A DNA stretch of 64,000 nt, taken from Acanthococcus lagerstroemiae. Taxonomy: Eukaryota; Arthropoda; Insecta; Hemiptera; Eriococcidae. Of the stretch, positions 21,671-31,937 are shown piece by piece. How positions within the stretch are numbered: the stretch's first letter is position 1; every line of letters starts with the position of its first letter. Where the stretch lies: NCBI GenBank assembly GCA_031841125.1, contig CM063112.1, forward strand, positions 21,230,603-21,294,602. Direction: 5' to 3'. Under the pieces are notes generated by a model. That model saw only the letters and a list, made by a program, of their open reading frames with translations. It was not told the origin of the DNA and ran no database searches. A program made the translations under genes and the position numbers.

Positions 21671-22720
21671 AAAATCTTTGACATGCTATTTACACAGATG
21701 GTTAATTAAGCGATTAAAAACTTATCAGGGCAGAAAACTTTGCTCCGAAAAGTACTTTTATCGGTGCGACGTTTATTAACGACTACACACCGAATATGAC
21801 AGCCTCCTGTAGCGCAAATCTAGAATAGGACCAGTGGCGAGTTTTTATTTATTTATTTATTTACCTATTATTTTAAGGGGCGGCCTATGCCCAAAGGTGG
21901 GCGCATTAGTTATAAGATACGGTGTAACATAGGTATGCAAAATTATAAAAATAAAGGCTGTACTTATACTTACCTTCTGACTTATTTATTTATTTACTGT
22001 AACTTGGGGTTACTTTGAAAGTTTTAAGATATATTTTGTTTAATCACTGAACTGAGCTGGAAGGATCCTTAAATGGAAATGAATTGAGCTCAGTGAACAC
22101 TATAACATAGCGCAAACATAAATTGCCTATCACGTTTTTGTGAGGCGTAATCCGCCAAAGAAAGGCCTTTCAGACAGTTTTTGGGGTTACTTTGAAACCC
22201 CCTATTTGTTTAATGAAATTCGATAGATTCCCATTTAAATAACTACCATACCAAATTTCATTCAGCCCATTCGGTGAAGAAACGCTGAAGATATATAGGC
22301 CATAATATGCTTAAAATGGGATAAAACACGGAGGGGAGGGACATCAATTTATCTGCCATTTTATCTGATTGTTATTTTCTGATGAAAAATAATAAACTTT
22401 ATAAACCACCTCATTTAATTTTTTCTAATAAGGTACTAAACTTTCTGATAAAAGAATTAATTTAATAGGCAGGTACCGAAAAAATGAACCGAGATTACAT
22501 TGAAGAAATTATAACGAATAATGGGACCAAAGTGGAGGAGAGTAGCCGCCAACAAAGTCGAATGGAAAAGACGCGGGGAGGCATATGCCCTAAAATGAGC
22601 TAATGACACCGATGGGGAGGAGACTCCCCCCAGTTCACTGCCATAGTCGCACTGTAATTAGATCAAGGAAAAACTGTCATCGCTGAAATATAACAACATA
22701 TAATATGTGTACGTCCGTGT
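21670..22720. other. Intergenic repeat-derived stretch between genes B and A
   Basis: Includes a (TTTA)n tract next to GGGGCGGCCTATGCCCAAAGGTGGGC (21840-21905), which looks like a minus-strand LINE tail, since a similar tail occurs at 35040-35115. GGGGTTACTTTGAAA occurs twice (about 22005 and 22180). No gene seen. Confidence 0.45.
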
Positions 22721-22725
22721 CGAAA

Positions 22726-23190
22726 GGGCCCACCTTGTCGGTATGGAGTTAAGGCCAGGGGGTAATGCTAGAATAAATTTCGGTCACAATGAGCCAAACC
22801 CGAGATTTTCAAGTCAAAAATTCGAATTTATAGGAATTTTTGAAATTAAAGTTTGAAAAATTGTAGTTTCGAGAAAAACGCGTTTAAAGTTTGAGTAAGA
22901 AATTTGTTTTGAAAAAACGATATTTTATGAACATTTTACGTTTAAAATGAAAAGTTTGAACTTATTTCGATGTAAACTGGTACAGAGAAGGTGTCTACCC
23001 AAAAATGCAGCAATGTGCAGCGATTAGTGTGCATCAACGAGTGCAAGATAAAGTGGGCCTTTTTACATTGAAATCAATGTAAAGCGAGCATCGACAAAGA
23101 GGTCCCTTTCATATTTCGGCCGTACAGAGGGAAAACACGTTGAAAAACTGGGTATCGACAAAGTGGGCCCTTTCTCATCCGCGACGTTTT
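22726..23190. repeat. Inverted keyword cluster GACAAAGTGGGCCC
   Basis: GGGCCCACCTTGTCG at 22726 faces GATAAAGTGGGCC (23047), GACAAAGAGGTCCC (23093) and CGACAAAGTGGGCCC (23154). Probably the two ends of a small non-autonomous element; exact termini not resolved. Confidence 0.45.
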
Positions 23191-23337
23191 GCGCGCTATC
23201 TCTCGGAAAAACTGCGAAATCGAAAAGATCTCTATGCCAGCTGATAGACCATGCTTCTAGATACACAAAACGCTAAAAACCCTAGTTTTCGTTTTTAGAG
23301 AAAATAACGAAAATAAAATACAGCACAATGGAGGGCT

Positions 23338-23470
23338 AGGTGAGTTACGGCCCGAGTACTCTATCAGTAAAAACGGGACAGGTGAATTCCGGCCCGAACT
23401 ATTTTTGATGACGAGTGAATTCCGGCCCAATGATATCAGTATCGATGTTGGTGAGTTGCGGTCTATCATT
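23338..23470. repeat. Keyword cluster GTGAATTCCGGCCC, four units
   Basis: Units begin near 23340, 23381, 23413 and 23450, all in one orientation with 32-42 bp spacing. No inverted partner was found in the window, so this may be one end of a truncated element. Confidence 0.5.
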
Positions 23471-23629
23471 TAAAGATCCTATGTGCAGTGCAGCAGATAA
23501 ACATATGTGGATGGGACCTTCAAGAGTTGTCCAGACCACTACACGCAACTTTTTACTGTCCACGGTTCGAAGAATTGGATTTACGTGTCATTGGCTTGTT
23601 TTTTCGTTTGTTTGATAGCTTGCTTTTTG

Positions 23630-23765
23630 TTGTTGTTGTTGTTTTTTGCCCAGCAAGTCTACAACTACGTACCATACTGCTTTTGAACACGTTGGTTGTT
23701 GTTGCTTTCTTTTTGCCCAACAAGTCTACAACTACGTACCATACTGCCTTTGAACACATTATTTC
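23630..23765. repeat. ~65-bp tandem duplication
   Basis: Two adjacent copies of CAAGTCTACAACTACGTACC plus flanks, with a GTTGTTGTTG tract at the start of each copy. Confidence 0.75.
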
Positions 23766-23769
23766 TAAG

Positions 23770-25230
23770 TGTGCTTCTCTTGGTACTCGATGTTCTCCTT
23801 CGGAAGTTTGGATCCGGATATTTTCGTAGTGGCCACTGCGAGAAATCCTCCAACGACTCGACGACAAATGATTAAACGCAGAATCGAAATGAAAAATAAC
23901 ACAGCACAGTAACTTGTCCCCAAACTCCAATTTGAAGCGAATGTGAATCGCCTCCAGCTCGTTTCCATCACGTGGAAGACTCATTCTCCATGTTTCTAAG
24001 CCGCTTACCCTACTCAAACGAAAATTCGATAAATTTTGGGTTTGATTCTTCCTACGAAAGATATTCCTAGGGAAAACTCAATTTTGCCCGCTTGATTCAA
24101 AAAATAGTACGAAAAATGAAATCAAAACTAGGGGAGCTAGACTTACAATAGCAAACTAATAACATTCGAAAATGTTCGACTAAGATACGAAACTATCTAA
24201 CATTACAATAATGACCAAATAAAAAACGTAATGCTTAGCCGATACTGAGTAGGTTCTGGAGTCATGAGCAGCGAATTCGATGATGGTCTCGCGACATTGG
24301 CCTCGTGATCGGGTTACTTCGTGGCAGCATGGCCTCTACCAAATCGCACCGTAGATCGGTCTGGACTCGGAGACTCTGGAACTGGAAACGCCTTCTCGAC
24401 ACTGCGAACACGTTGTGGAGACCCAGATCTTCTTTGATTGACCAAAAGAAACTCGAATTTGACTTCGCTGGACAAGGCCTTATGACGTGCCTTCTCATTT
24501 CACCATGCGGTCGGGTTCAGCAAACGGATACAAAAAACAAGAATGTGGCGTTTCAGTTCTGTCACTTACGACAGTAAAATTTGAGTAACCAGAAAAACGA
24601 ACTTAACTTCAAAAATGAGTGACTCGTTCTCAAACTGAATAAGTACACACAGTATACGAAATCTTCACAGACGCGAAAAATGCAGCGAAATCCATTACTT
24701 TCCATTTCAAGAATGTCACCATGCAATTTGGATTCTAAATAAATGTCGAAAATGTACAACTGCATGTACCACAGTACTCGAAAACCATCGTTTCTTTAGG
24801 TCCCGAGCTCCTAGCTGGAGACTCTTAATTCGAAAAAATTAGCCCTTCAATTTATTATGCTACAGGCCAATTTTTGCTGCGCTCTCTCTTAACTCTTAAC
24901 TTAGAAAAAAAAAAAGCAGTCATAATGCCTAATTTTCCATAATCTATACAAAGGATACCTATTGCACTTCTACTTTTCATCACCTGTTCCTGTAATCCGC
25001 GGATGTTTCCTAATGATTTCCATTTCCTAGTATTTTAACTAGTTTCTCATGAATTCCTAATTCCAGTTTCCTGATGACAATTTTGTAAGAACTGACCATT
25101 CTTAAAAAATATCTCTCTCAAAATCAAATACCTAATAAAATATCAGGGAACATACTGGCAGTTAACCGTTCAACAGTGCATGCCAAAATGCTCCCACATG
25201 TTTTAGTTGCCACGCCAGCACCCGCATGAT
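23770..25230. other. Gene-free intergenic stretch
   Basis: ORFs on both strands (for example 24305-24577) show no recognisable domain and overlap each other. Nothing else supported. Confidence 0.35.
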
Positions 25231-25232
25231 AA

Positions 25233-25779
25233 CAATTGAAGGATAAACAATCAAAACTCACATTTGCCATCAAGGTATATAAAGGGAGGTGGGCTCACTT
25301 GGGTATGCAACCCGCCACAATTCTTCCCGTCTCACCCGTGCCGAAATTCATATCATAAGAAAGTAATGGGAACATTGAATTTTTGTCGTAGAGACCTCTT
25401 TTTTTTAAAAAACGGTAGCTAACTGAATGTATGTAGTATGTGGTAAAAATGATAGAAAAATATGTTGAGGGCATCATAAGTCAAAGGCAGTCTTACGTCA
25501 CTGACGTCACTGATGTTGTCACGCCTAGCGGAGTGAGCCCACCTCCCTTTATAATCACCTTGATTTGCCATTTTACTTCAAGGGCGCAAGTAGGCAAAAT
25601 ATTGTACATGGGTGTAGGAATATCTTTGATGCGCCTGTGAACGTGGAGTATGTTATACATATCGCACATTCACAGGCGCAGAAAAGGTATTCTTGCACCC
25701 GTGTACAGTATTTTGCCTACTTGCGCCCTTGAAGTAAAATGGGGAATGTGAGTTTTGATTATTTACCCTTCAGTTATTG
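25233..25779. mobile_element. Fold-back element interrupted in its left arm
   Basis: The right arm (about 25665-25779) is the inverted copy of the left arm (25233-25270 plus 25572-25640), sharing CAATCAAAACTCACATT and TTTTACTTCAAGGGCGCAAG. The left arm is split by a 292-bp insertion. The uninterrupted right arm shows the pre-insertion state. Confidence 0.8.
25271..25562. mobile_element. 292-bp MITE with 9-bp target duplication ATTTGCCAT
   Basis: Inverted ends of about 28-30 bp (CAAGGT then TATAAAGGGAGGTGGGCTCA), flanked by ATTTGCCAT at 25262-25270 and 25563-25571. The 9-bp duplication would suit a Mutator-like or related element; 8 bp plus chance is the alternative. A TGACGTCA palindrome lies inside. 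Superfamily not certain. Confidence 0.8.
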
Positions 25780-26049
25780 ATACCGAGTGTTTTGATGCAG
25801 AACCTCTTCTGTTTCCACATAAATAAGGCATAGGTATGCAAGATTTGTGCGTAAGATACTTGATTTAACTGAAAAACGGATTTTCTATCCCATTTCAATT
25901 TTCAATTTCGGGGCAAACGTGCACTCAGCCACTGGATGGGAAAATAAACGTAAAAATAATAAAAATAAAAAATAATTGAAATTTTTTCTTGGCGATATTC
26001 ATTAGACTTCAACTTGGATTACCTTAAACTGATAAAAATATATGCAGTA

Positions 26050-26922
26050 CAGCAGTAAAACTCTGATTATCCGGAACCCGGTCTTTCGGGAAACCCAATT
26101 ACCCGGAACGCAAAAAAAAACTTACAGTATCATGCGCACACTGAGACATAGAACGCAATCTATGAAAACTTTGAAGTCGGGTATCTTCTTTCAAATGTGA
26201 CCGCATTAATTCAACCTATGGACCAAGGGCGTGATTGAGAAGCTCAGAAGAATGTGCGTACAAAAAAACAAGTCACGTCGCTTGCTGTCAACCGAAAATG
26301 AAAAAAATATTGTGACTTTTACTAAAAAAAAATAACTGAGCCTCAAAGAATGCTGTTCCATGTTGGCTGATGGTTGGAACATGGTATCGCCCAGAAATCT
26401 TCGAAATGCATGGAATAAATTGGTGATACAAGCAGAAGAGAATGTTGAAAGTGACTTTTAAAATTTGAGAAGGACTTGGTCGAAATTGTTACGCTGTTTC
26501 CCGAAATTCCTGGATTTTCCGAATGTGACAGAGAGGATGCGGAAGAATGGTTGGAAGCTGACAATGATCCAGGCTTTCAAATTTTGGATGACGACGAAAT
26601 TGTGACTTTGATACGAGAAGATGATGAGGTTAGTAAGGAAGATGAGACTGGAATTTCAAATGAAGATGAGGGTTCAAGTCACAGTGTGTGAAGTGCATGC
26701 TGTTGTATGTGACACGTACCTAGTCGTTTGTTCGTTTTTTCTGAAATACATTACGTATTATTCTGTAAGGCCTAAAAAATACATAATAAAAAAATAGTGT
26801 ATGCACTTTATACTCTGTACGCATTTTTGAGTCAAAATAATCAGTTTTCGATTACTCGGAAATTTCAATATCTGGAAGACTGTGCTGGGTCCCATTTGTT
26901 CCGGATAATCGGAGTTTTACTG
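26050..26922 (+). mobile_element. pogo/Tigger-like DNA transposon, internally decayed
   Basis: Ends CAGTAAAACTCTGATTATCC (from 26053) and, inverted, CAGTAAAACTCCGATTATCC (to 26922), with TA on the right at 26923 and TA before the left end at 26048. It encloses a transposase C-terminal remnant, so end and coding evidence agree. Confidence 0.8.
26340..26691 (+). pseudogene. Jerky/Tigger-type transposase C-terminal remnant
   Basis: Plus-strand reading contains a W-x-N...LR.AW.KL-like helix region followed, after a break, by 71 residues starting at 26476 with EDAEEWLEADNDPGFQILDD and an acidic tail. This matches the usual C-terminal region of jerky/Tigger DDE transposases. The catalytic core is missing. 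Confidence 0.65.
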
Positions 26923-26924
26923 TA

Positions 26925-27820
26925 CCACATTCCAAATTCCAAGTCGGTATCTTACTTCTGTTTATTAGGCAATAAGTTCAGAAAATCTTTCAACCACTGA
27001 TCCATTATACCTTAGAGATATGAAGTATAGTTATAAAGATAAAGCCATTAACTTCACTCTATTATACCGCGATATCGTATCTTCTATTCCAAAATTATAA
27101 TAAATATTAATATGATAATGCAAGCCAATTTTCTAGTGATATCAATATCGAGCTATTAATATCATTATTTGATTCGTGCACATCTCTGCTTAGTAATTCA
27201 AAGCGTAAACCACAACTGGACACAATATTCACAAAATTTAAAGTAGGGAGTCTTTAGAGTCGATCAATTTATAAAGAAGTCGGAGCCAGAGAGAAAGACT
27301 GAAAAAATCACGTGTCAGAACCAACGCCGGAGACCGCAAAAAATTATTTGATAAAATCGAAACTAATTTTTTGGTTTCGGCTACACAACTTTTAGATTCT
27401 GGCTCGCCTTCAACCCCGCACCATACTCTCATCTTCCCTCGAACGCTTCTGCGTCCTTCCACCCGTCTCCTTTCCTCGAAAAATGACCAGAGCCAAAGTA
27501 GGACCCACACTTTCGGAGAAACCGGAGCCGTCAAGAACTCGTTAAGAATGATTCGCCAGAGCTGGGACCAGTTACAACAATTTTAGCCACAGCTAAATTC
27601 AAATTTACTCCAGAGTCAGACCAAAGCGGCGGTCCCCATTAAAAACTCAAATTTTGGACGAAATGCAAGTCAAAGGCAGAGGATATTTCAAGTAGTTTAT
27701 CTCGTTCAGATATACAAAAATTATAATAATTTTGCTCAACATAATTCTAACAATGAACTAGATAGTGGCAGATAGAATTCCGAGTAAATTGTAGGTGCCG
27801 GGATGAAGGAAGGAAGAACG
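26925..27820. other. Gene-free intergenic stretch
   Basis: AT-rich; opposing ORFs at 27238-27586 are mutual shadows without a domain. Nothing recognised. Confidence 0.35.
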
Positions 27821-27825
27821 CTCGG

Positions 27826-27915
27826 CTGTGGTACACCCGAATTCCAGGTTAATGCTGGGTGAGCGTTGCCTCGTTCAGTAGAGTATCCCGCTGTGGCCCT
27901 GGCAGGACAGCGCGA
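27826..27915 (+). mobile_element. R1-clade LINE 3' UTR scrap, plus orientation
   Basis: CCGAATTCCAGGTTAATGCT ... TGGCCCTGGCAGGACAGCGC resembles the inverse of 2320-2400. Opposite in orientation to the neighbouring copy at 28067. Confidence 0.55.
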
Positions 27916-28066
27916 ATCCGAAATGGAAAGGTGAAATGGGGGCCCGGAATGCCAAGTTAGAAGAGTGGTATCCGGCCGCACGGACGTCAAAGGAGCGCTG
28001 CTGGGCGAGTTTGCGACATGCAACCGCCTGGGGCCAATGAACAACAGCGCCACCCATACCCGCTTC

Positions 28067-29140
28067 CCGGTGGGACGTATGGCGATGCACGCATGCCAAA
28101 GTGGCCCCTATGACACCGCACCCCCAGCACCGAAAACTAACCTTGCGGGCATCGCATCAGTGGCCGGGGAGAACGCTTCGGGGCCGGGCCCGAGGCCCCA
28201 TTTCTCCGTGCCGGAACGGTTCGCGCGTCCTGCCAGGGCCACCGTGGGGTTCCCTACTGACCGAGGTCCGCGCTCCCAGAGCGCTCGCCTGGAATTCAGG
28301 TCCCCCACGGCTGGACGCGCTGCCTCTTCACTCGCCCATCACGTGAGACTCTGTCTGCTCCAGTTCTTGCACTACGGGCGAGCTCCGCTGAACGGGATCC
28401 GCCTCCGCAGCAGCAGCAGCAACTTCACCTTGTCCATCAGCCCTCTGTCTCGACCACTCTGTCTCCATCTTCTTCCGCATGATGGCCGAAACGAAAGCCG
28501 ACACCTGGTTCCAACCGCTTCGGCTGGTGCTGCTTTAGTATGCGATCTGCCGGTGTAGTTAGCATTTTAGTATGCGATCTACCGTGATACGAAGAAGTTC
28601 ACTTCATTTAGCGTTACCCAGGATGTACTACGAGCAAGTGGAGTAATATGCATCCCAAAAAAGTAGCCGACACGAAGTCGTCATAATTCAAAGTTCAGAA
28701 ATACGTCATATGTAGGTACTTCTCATGTCATCAAGAAACGCGAGGAAAAGATCCTCCTTCTGATGCCAGACCTTCCAACAGTATGCGTCGAGATGCAACT
28801 GCAACATGTTGAGAGGAACATCTCTCATCTTCCAGAGGATCTTGATTTTGGCATTTAGCCATATTGCACTACAAGGTATCTACGAGTTCTGTAAATCATA
28901 TTTAAGTACGCGTACATATTGCGTAACCTTTCATGATTCATTGCGCACGGGTAGATCGCGTTTGTAAGCGCCGAGATCACTTAGCACCGGTAGATCGCAT
29001 ACTAAAGCAGCACCCTTCGGCTCCTCAACATCTCCGGGACCAGGGTATCCGGCAGAGGACGGTCGATCACGCCGTCTCCGGGATCGATCGGTACCGCCCG
29101 TGCCTCTCCTGCTCCCAGGCGTCGCACTCGATCCAACAAG
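28067..29140 (-). pseudogene. R1-clade LINE 3' end, interrupted by a MITE
   Basis: 28067-28345 repeats the 3' UTR of the 2171 copy. 28430-28525 and 29023-29130 match that copy's C-terminal coding region (for example ATGATGGCCGA(A/G)AC(G/A)AA and TCTCCTGCTCCCAGGC). The two coding pieces become contiguous when the 489-bp MITE at 28526-29014 and one TSD copy are removed. Confidence 0.8.
28526..29014. mobile_element. 489-bp MITE with 30-bp inverted ends and 8-bp TSD CTTCGGCT
   Basis: The left end begins GGTGCTGCTTTAGTATGCGA (28526-28555). The right end (28985-29014) is its inverse with one mismatch in 30. Perfect CTTCGGCT repeats at 28518-28525 and 29015-29022. GTATGCGATCTACC recurs just inside the left end. 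The 8-bp duplication suits hAT or a similar superfamily. No ORF. Confidence 0.9.
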
Positions 29141-29144
29141 GGTA

Positions 29145-29830
29145 TGGGTCGAACATCAATGTGACGTTTACCTCAGAAAGCCTATCCAGACAGATATAGG
29201 GCTGGGTGGTACTGGAAGAGGAGTCGAGAAGTGACCATAACTACATTACCTTTACTGTGGCAAGGGAGATAGTGGTCGAGACTACAAGAAAGCTGGGAAG
29301 ATGGACGACTAGCAAGCTGGACAAAGATAAGCTCGAAGCAGCCTTGATAGTTAGCAGATGGGGCAGAGAAGAGGCAACGGAGAAGCTACACCACCGCCTG
29401 CGATTCCGCAATGCCCCACCATGGTCCACTAAGGAAGAAAGGAGAGACTTAGTGGACCACGGAGCAAGGCCAACCAGTTGCGTAGAAGACATCAGCGCAT
29501 ACGTAGCCAGGAAGAGGTGCAACTGGTGGCCGAGTGGCAGCGCGCTCGGAGAAGCCTGAAAGCTGCGATCAGACACAGCAAGCTGAAATGCTGAAGCGAA
29601 CTGAGCAGCGAGGTGGAAGAGAAACTTTTTGAAAAACCTTATCGGATAGTGATGAAAAAGGTTAAGGGCCCTCCTATAACCGAGCGTATGGAATCGGGCA
29701 CTGTGGAACGGATCGTGGACCATCTATTTCCGCAGCGCCCAGCACTAGTGGACACACCTCCGAAAGTGGACGCTGTACCACCACTGTTGTGCACAAATGA
29801 AAAAGTTCAAAATAAGACAAAATTCAACAA
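29145..29830 (+). pseudogene. R1-clade LINE fragment, endonuclease-RT linker, plus orientation
   Basis: Reads INVTFTSES then VLEEESRSDHNYITFTVA, LEAALIVSRWG, and later FEKPYRIVMKKVKGPP and IVDHLFPQRP. This is the end of the endonuclease and the spacer before RT in R1-clade pol. A stop and frame breaks are present. Joined head-on to the minus-strand LINE piece on its left and cut on the right by element B. Confidence 0.75.
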
Positions 29831-29837
29831 TGAGAAG

Positions 29838-30807
29838 GGAAACAGGAAAATTAGTCGCGGAAAACTCGTAGCGCGTAATTCGTCGCGTGGAATTCTTAGC
29901 CTACGAAAATTCGTCGATTGAGAAAATTGGTCGAACGTGAAATTGGTCGCGTGTGGTTGCCCTATGATACAGAAACTTCGTGGAGAACACTCATTCTGCT
30001 CCAGGCCCGTAACCAGACTGAATCTTCAAGAAAGGCAAACTGCAGACCAGAGAGGACAATATTGTTTCATACATTTTAAATACTTCCAATTGCGATTTTT
30101 CTCATCCCCACCAAAAAAAAAAATTGAATACCTACTGACAGTGTTGCTATTTAGAAATGAGAAAACTGCAAAAGAATTTCTGCGTATAACTTAAAAAATT
30201 TCGCATGAGTGATTTTTTTGAGATCTTTATTTAAAATTAGTCTTGTACGAAAAATGCTCAAAGATGAAAATATCATTTCTATTATGTATTTTGATGTTTG
30301 GAGCAGGCCCGTTCGCAAGGGGGGAGGTTCGACACCCCCTCCCCCATTGACCTCTGTTGATATGTAGATAATATAATAATTTATGGCGATCACTGCCCTT
30401 TATAACCTAACCTAACATGAAATATATGATCACCCCCCCCTTGCATAATTTCTGCGCACGGGCCTGGTTTGGAGGACCTGAATTCCAGGCTAATGCTCGG
30501 GGAGCGCGAACCTCAGTCAGTAGGGAACCCCATGGGGGCTCGGGCCCGCCTCAAAGCGTCCCTCCGGCCACTGATGCGATACATATACATAAAATATGGA
30601 AAGAAGTTATGTTTGACCGAAACAAGATTTTTTTCCTCATTAAATTTTATTTGCGACTTTTCCTGCTACAAATGACATGAGACGAATTTTTACTCTAGAC
30701 GAATTTTCGTTCGAGACAAGTTTTCGTTGTTACGAATTACGCGATGAATTTTCTTTAGAGACAAATATCGTGCTACGAGTTTTCCGCGACGAATTTTCAT
30801 GGAACCG
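29838..30807. mobile_element. Keyword-array fold-back element B (AATTCGTCGCG)
   Basis: Left units of (A)ATTCGTCGCG type have their GTC (or equivalent) at 29854, 29868, 29882, ~29897, 29913, 29930 and 29946. The right end has the inverse at 30681, 30698, 30715, 30731, 30743, 30760, 30774 and 30788. Mean spacing is about 15.3 on both sides. Outer 8-mers ATGAGAAG at 29830-29837 and 30808-30815 are identical, a likely target duplication. It contains a plus-strand LINE 3' UTR scrap at 30465-30585. Confidence 0.7.
30465..30585 (+). mobile_element. R1-clade LINE 3' UTR scrap inside element B
   Basis: GGACCTGAATTCCAGGCTAA ... TCAGTCAGTAGGGAACCCCA ... CGGCCACTGATGCGATA matches the inverse of 2260-2410. 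It lies between the two keyword arrays. Confidence 0.7.
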
Positions 30808-30815
30808 ATGAGAAG

Positions 30816-31140
30816 CATCCTCAATATTAAAATTAAAGATCTAGTACTAATTGCAGAATTAAAACACAAACTAAAAATTCGGGACCTCAATACAATAATA
30901 GTAAAATTAAAATGGAAATATGCTGGACACCTGGTTTTAAATAGTCAGAACAAATGGAACGCACAAATAACCTTTTGGACTCCCTATGACCATTAAAGAA
31001 GAAGGAGCTGACCTACTACTACCTGGCGGGACGAACTCATAAGAGCTTTGGGTGAGGGTGGCCGAGCCTCACATATGATAGAGACAAATGGAAGTAGCTG
31101 ACGGAAGCCTTTGCTCAAAAATGGGCAGAGTAGAAAGCTG
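30816..31140 (+). pseudogene. RTE-like LINE C-terminal fragment
   Basis: Reads KLKWKYAGHLVLNSQNKWNA then TFWTPYD, and in other frames TTWRDELIRALGE and TEAFAQKWAE. This is the conserved C-terminal tail of RTE-type pol (LKW.WAGH.....W....W.P......RP...W.D...). Several frame breaks. Confidence 0.65.
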
Positions 31141-31458
31141 ATGGCAGTCAAATTGGGGGAACCATCCTTTTGTTCTACCCGAAGGGATCGAAAGTTATTG
31201 TGCCACTTGCTTCAAGTAACAAATGAGACCTGAATTGAGTACCTCGGTATAGACAGAGCGTGTAGGCCTACGCGCCCCTTTTTGTGAAATCTATGATGCC
31301 TTCCTTATCAAATTGTTCAAATCGCATGTTTGTGTCTATGAAATTTGTCCAGATATCCCGCGTTTCGTGACAGCAGGGATGGCTTTCAGATGGATGATCT
31401 TTTTTCTAATTTTTGCTCTCAACCCGAGCCCTGGAATCCGCCCTTTCGAGCATTACAC

Positions 31459-31841
31459 GTTGGGTTAGTATGAAAAGGTGCTATCTGCAATAAAACAAAT
31501 TTTACAGAAGAGAGGTTAAAAGGTTTTGAAGTAACCGCAACGAAGCTGTTAAAATGGGTCTAACTAAAAATAGTATAACAATGCTTCAACATTCAGCTAG
31601 GAAATACACCTCAGAGATGAAAATATTCCACTTTTCTTTTCTTAAAACTTTTCATATGATGAATTTTGTTAGTAGTGTATATTGAACCCATTTTAGTTTT
31701 TAGCGTTTTGTGTTGAACTGAGGCAATATTTTACTATTTACTGTGTGGTATCTTGTAGATAATAAAATCCCCTATCCAACGATACCAAAAAGTCACTTTG
31801 TGAAAAAATTTCAGATAGCATCTTTTCCCACTAACCCAATG
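31459..31841. mobile_element. ~383-bp MITE
   Basis: Inverted ends of about 30 bp (GTTGGGTTAGTATGAAAAGG against TTTTCCCACTAACCCAATG). ATTAC directly flanks both sides (31453-31457 and 31842-31846). No ORF. Confidence 0.65.
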
Positions 31842-31937
31842 ATTACCTCAGAGACGTCGGGGAGGCTCTTAGGGCTGTCTTAGCCCTCTTCTCTTCTTGC
31901 CGAAAACCCGAACTAGGTCGAAATGGCTGGGTATGAA

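Noticed and set aside
24262..24577. Opposing ORFs of 78 and 90 codons
   Set aside because: They overlap on opposite strands, neither has a domain, and the window offers no paralogue to test them.
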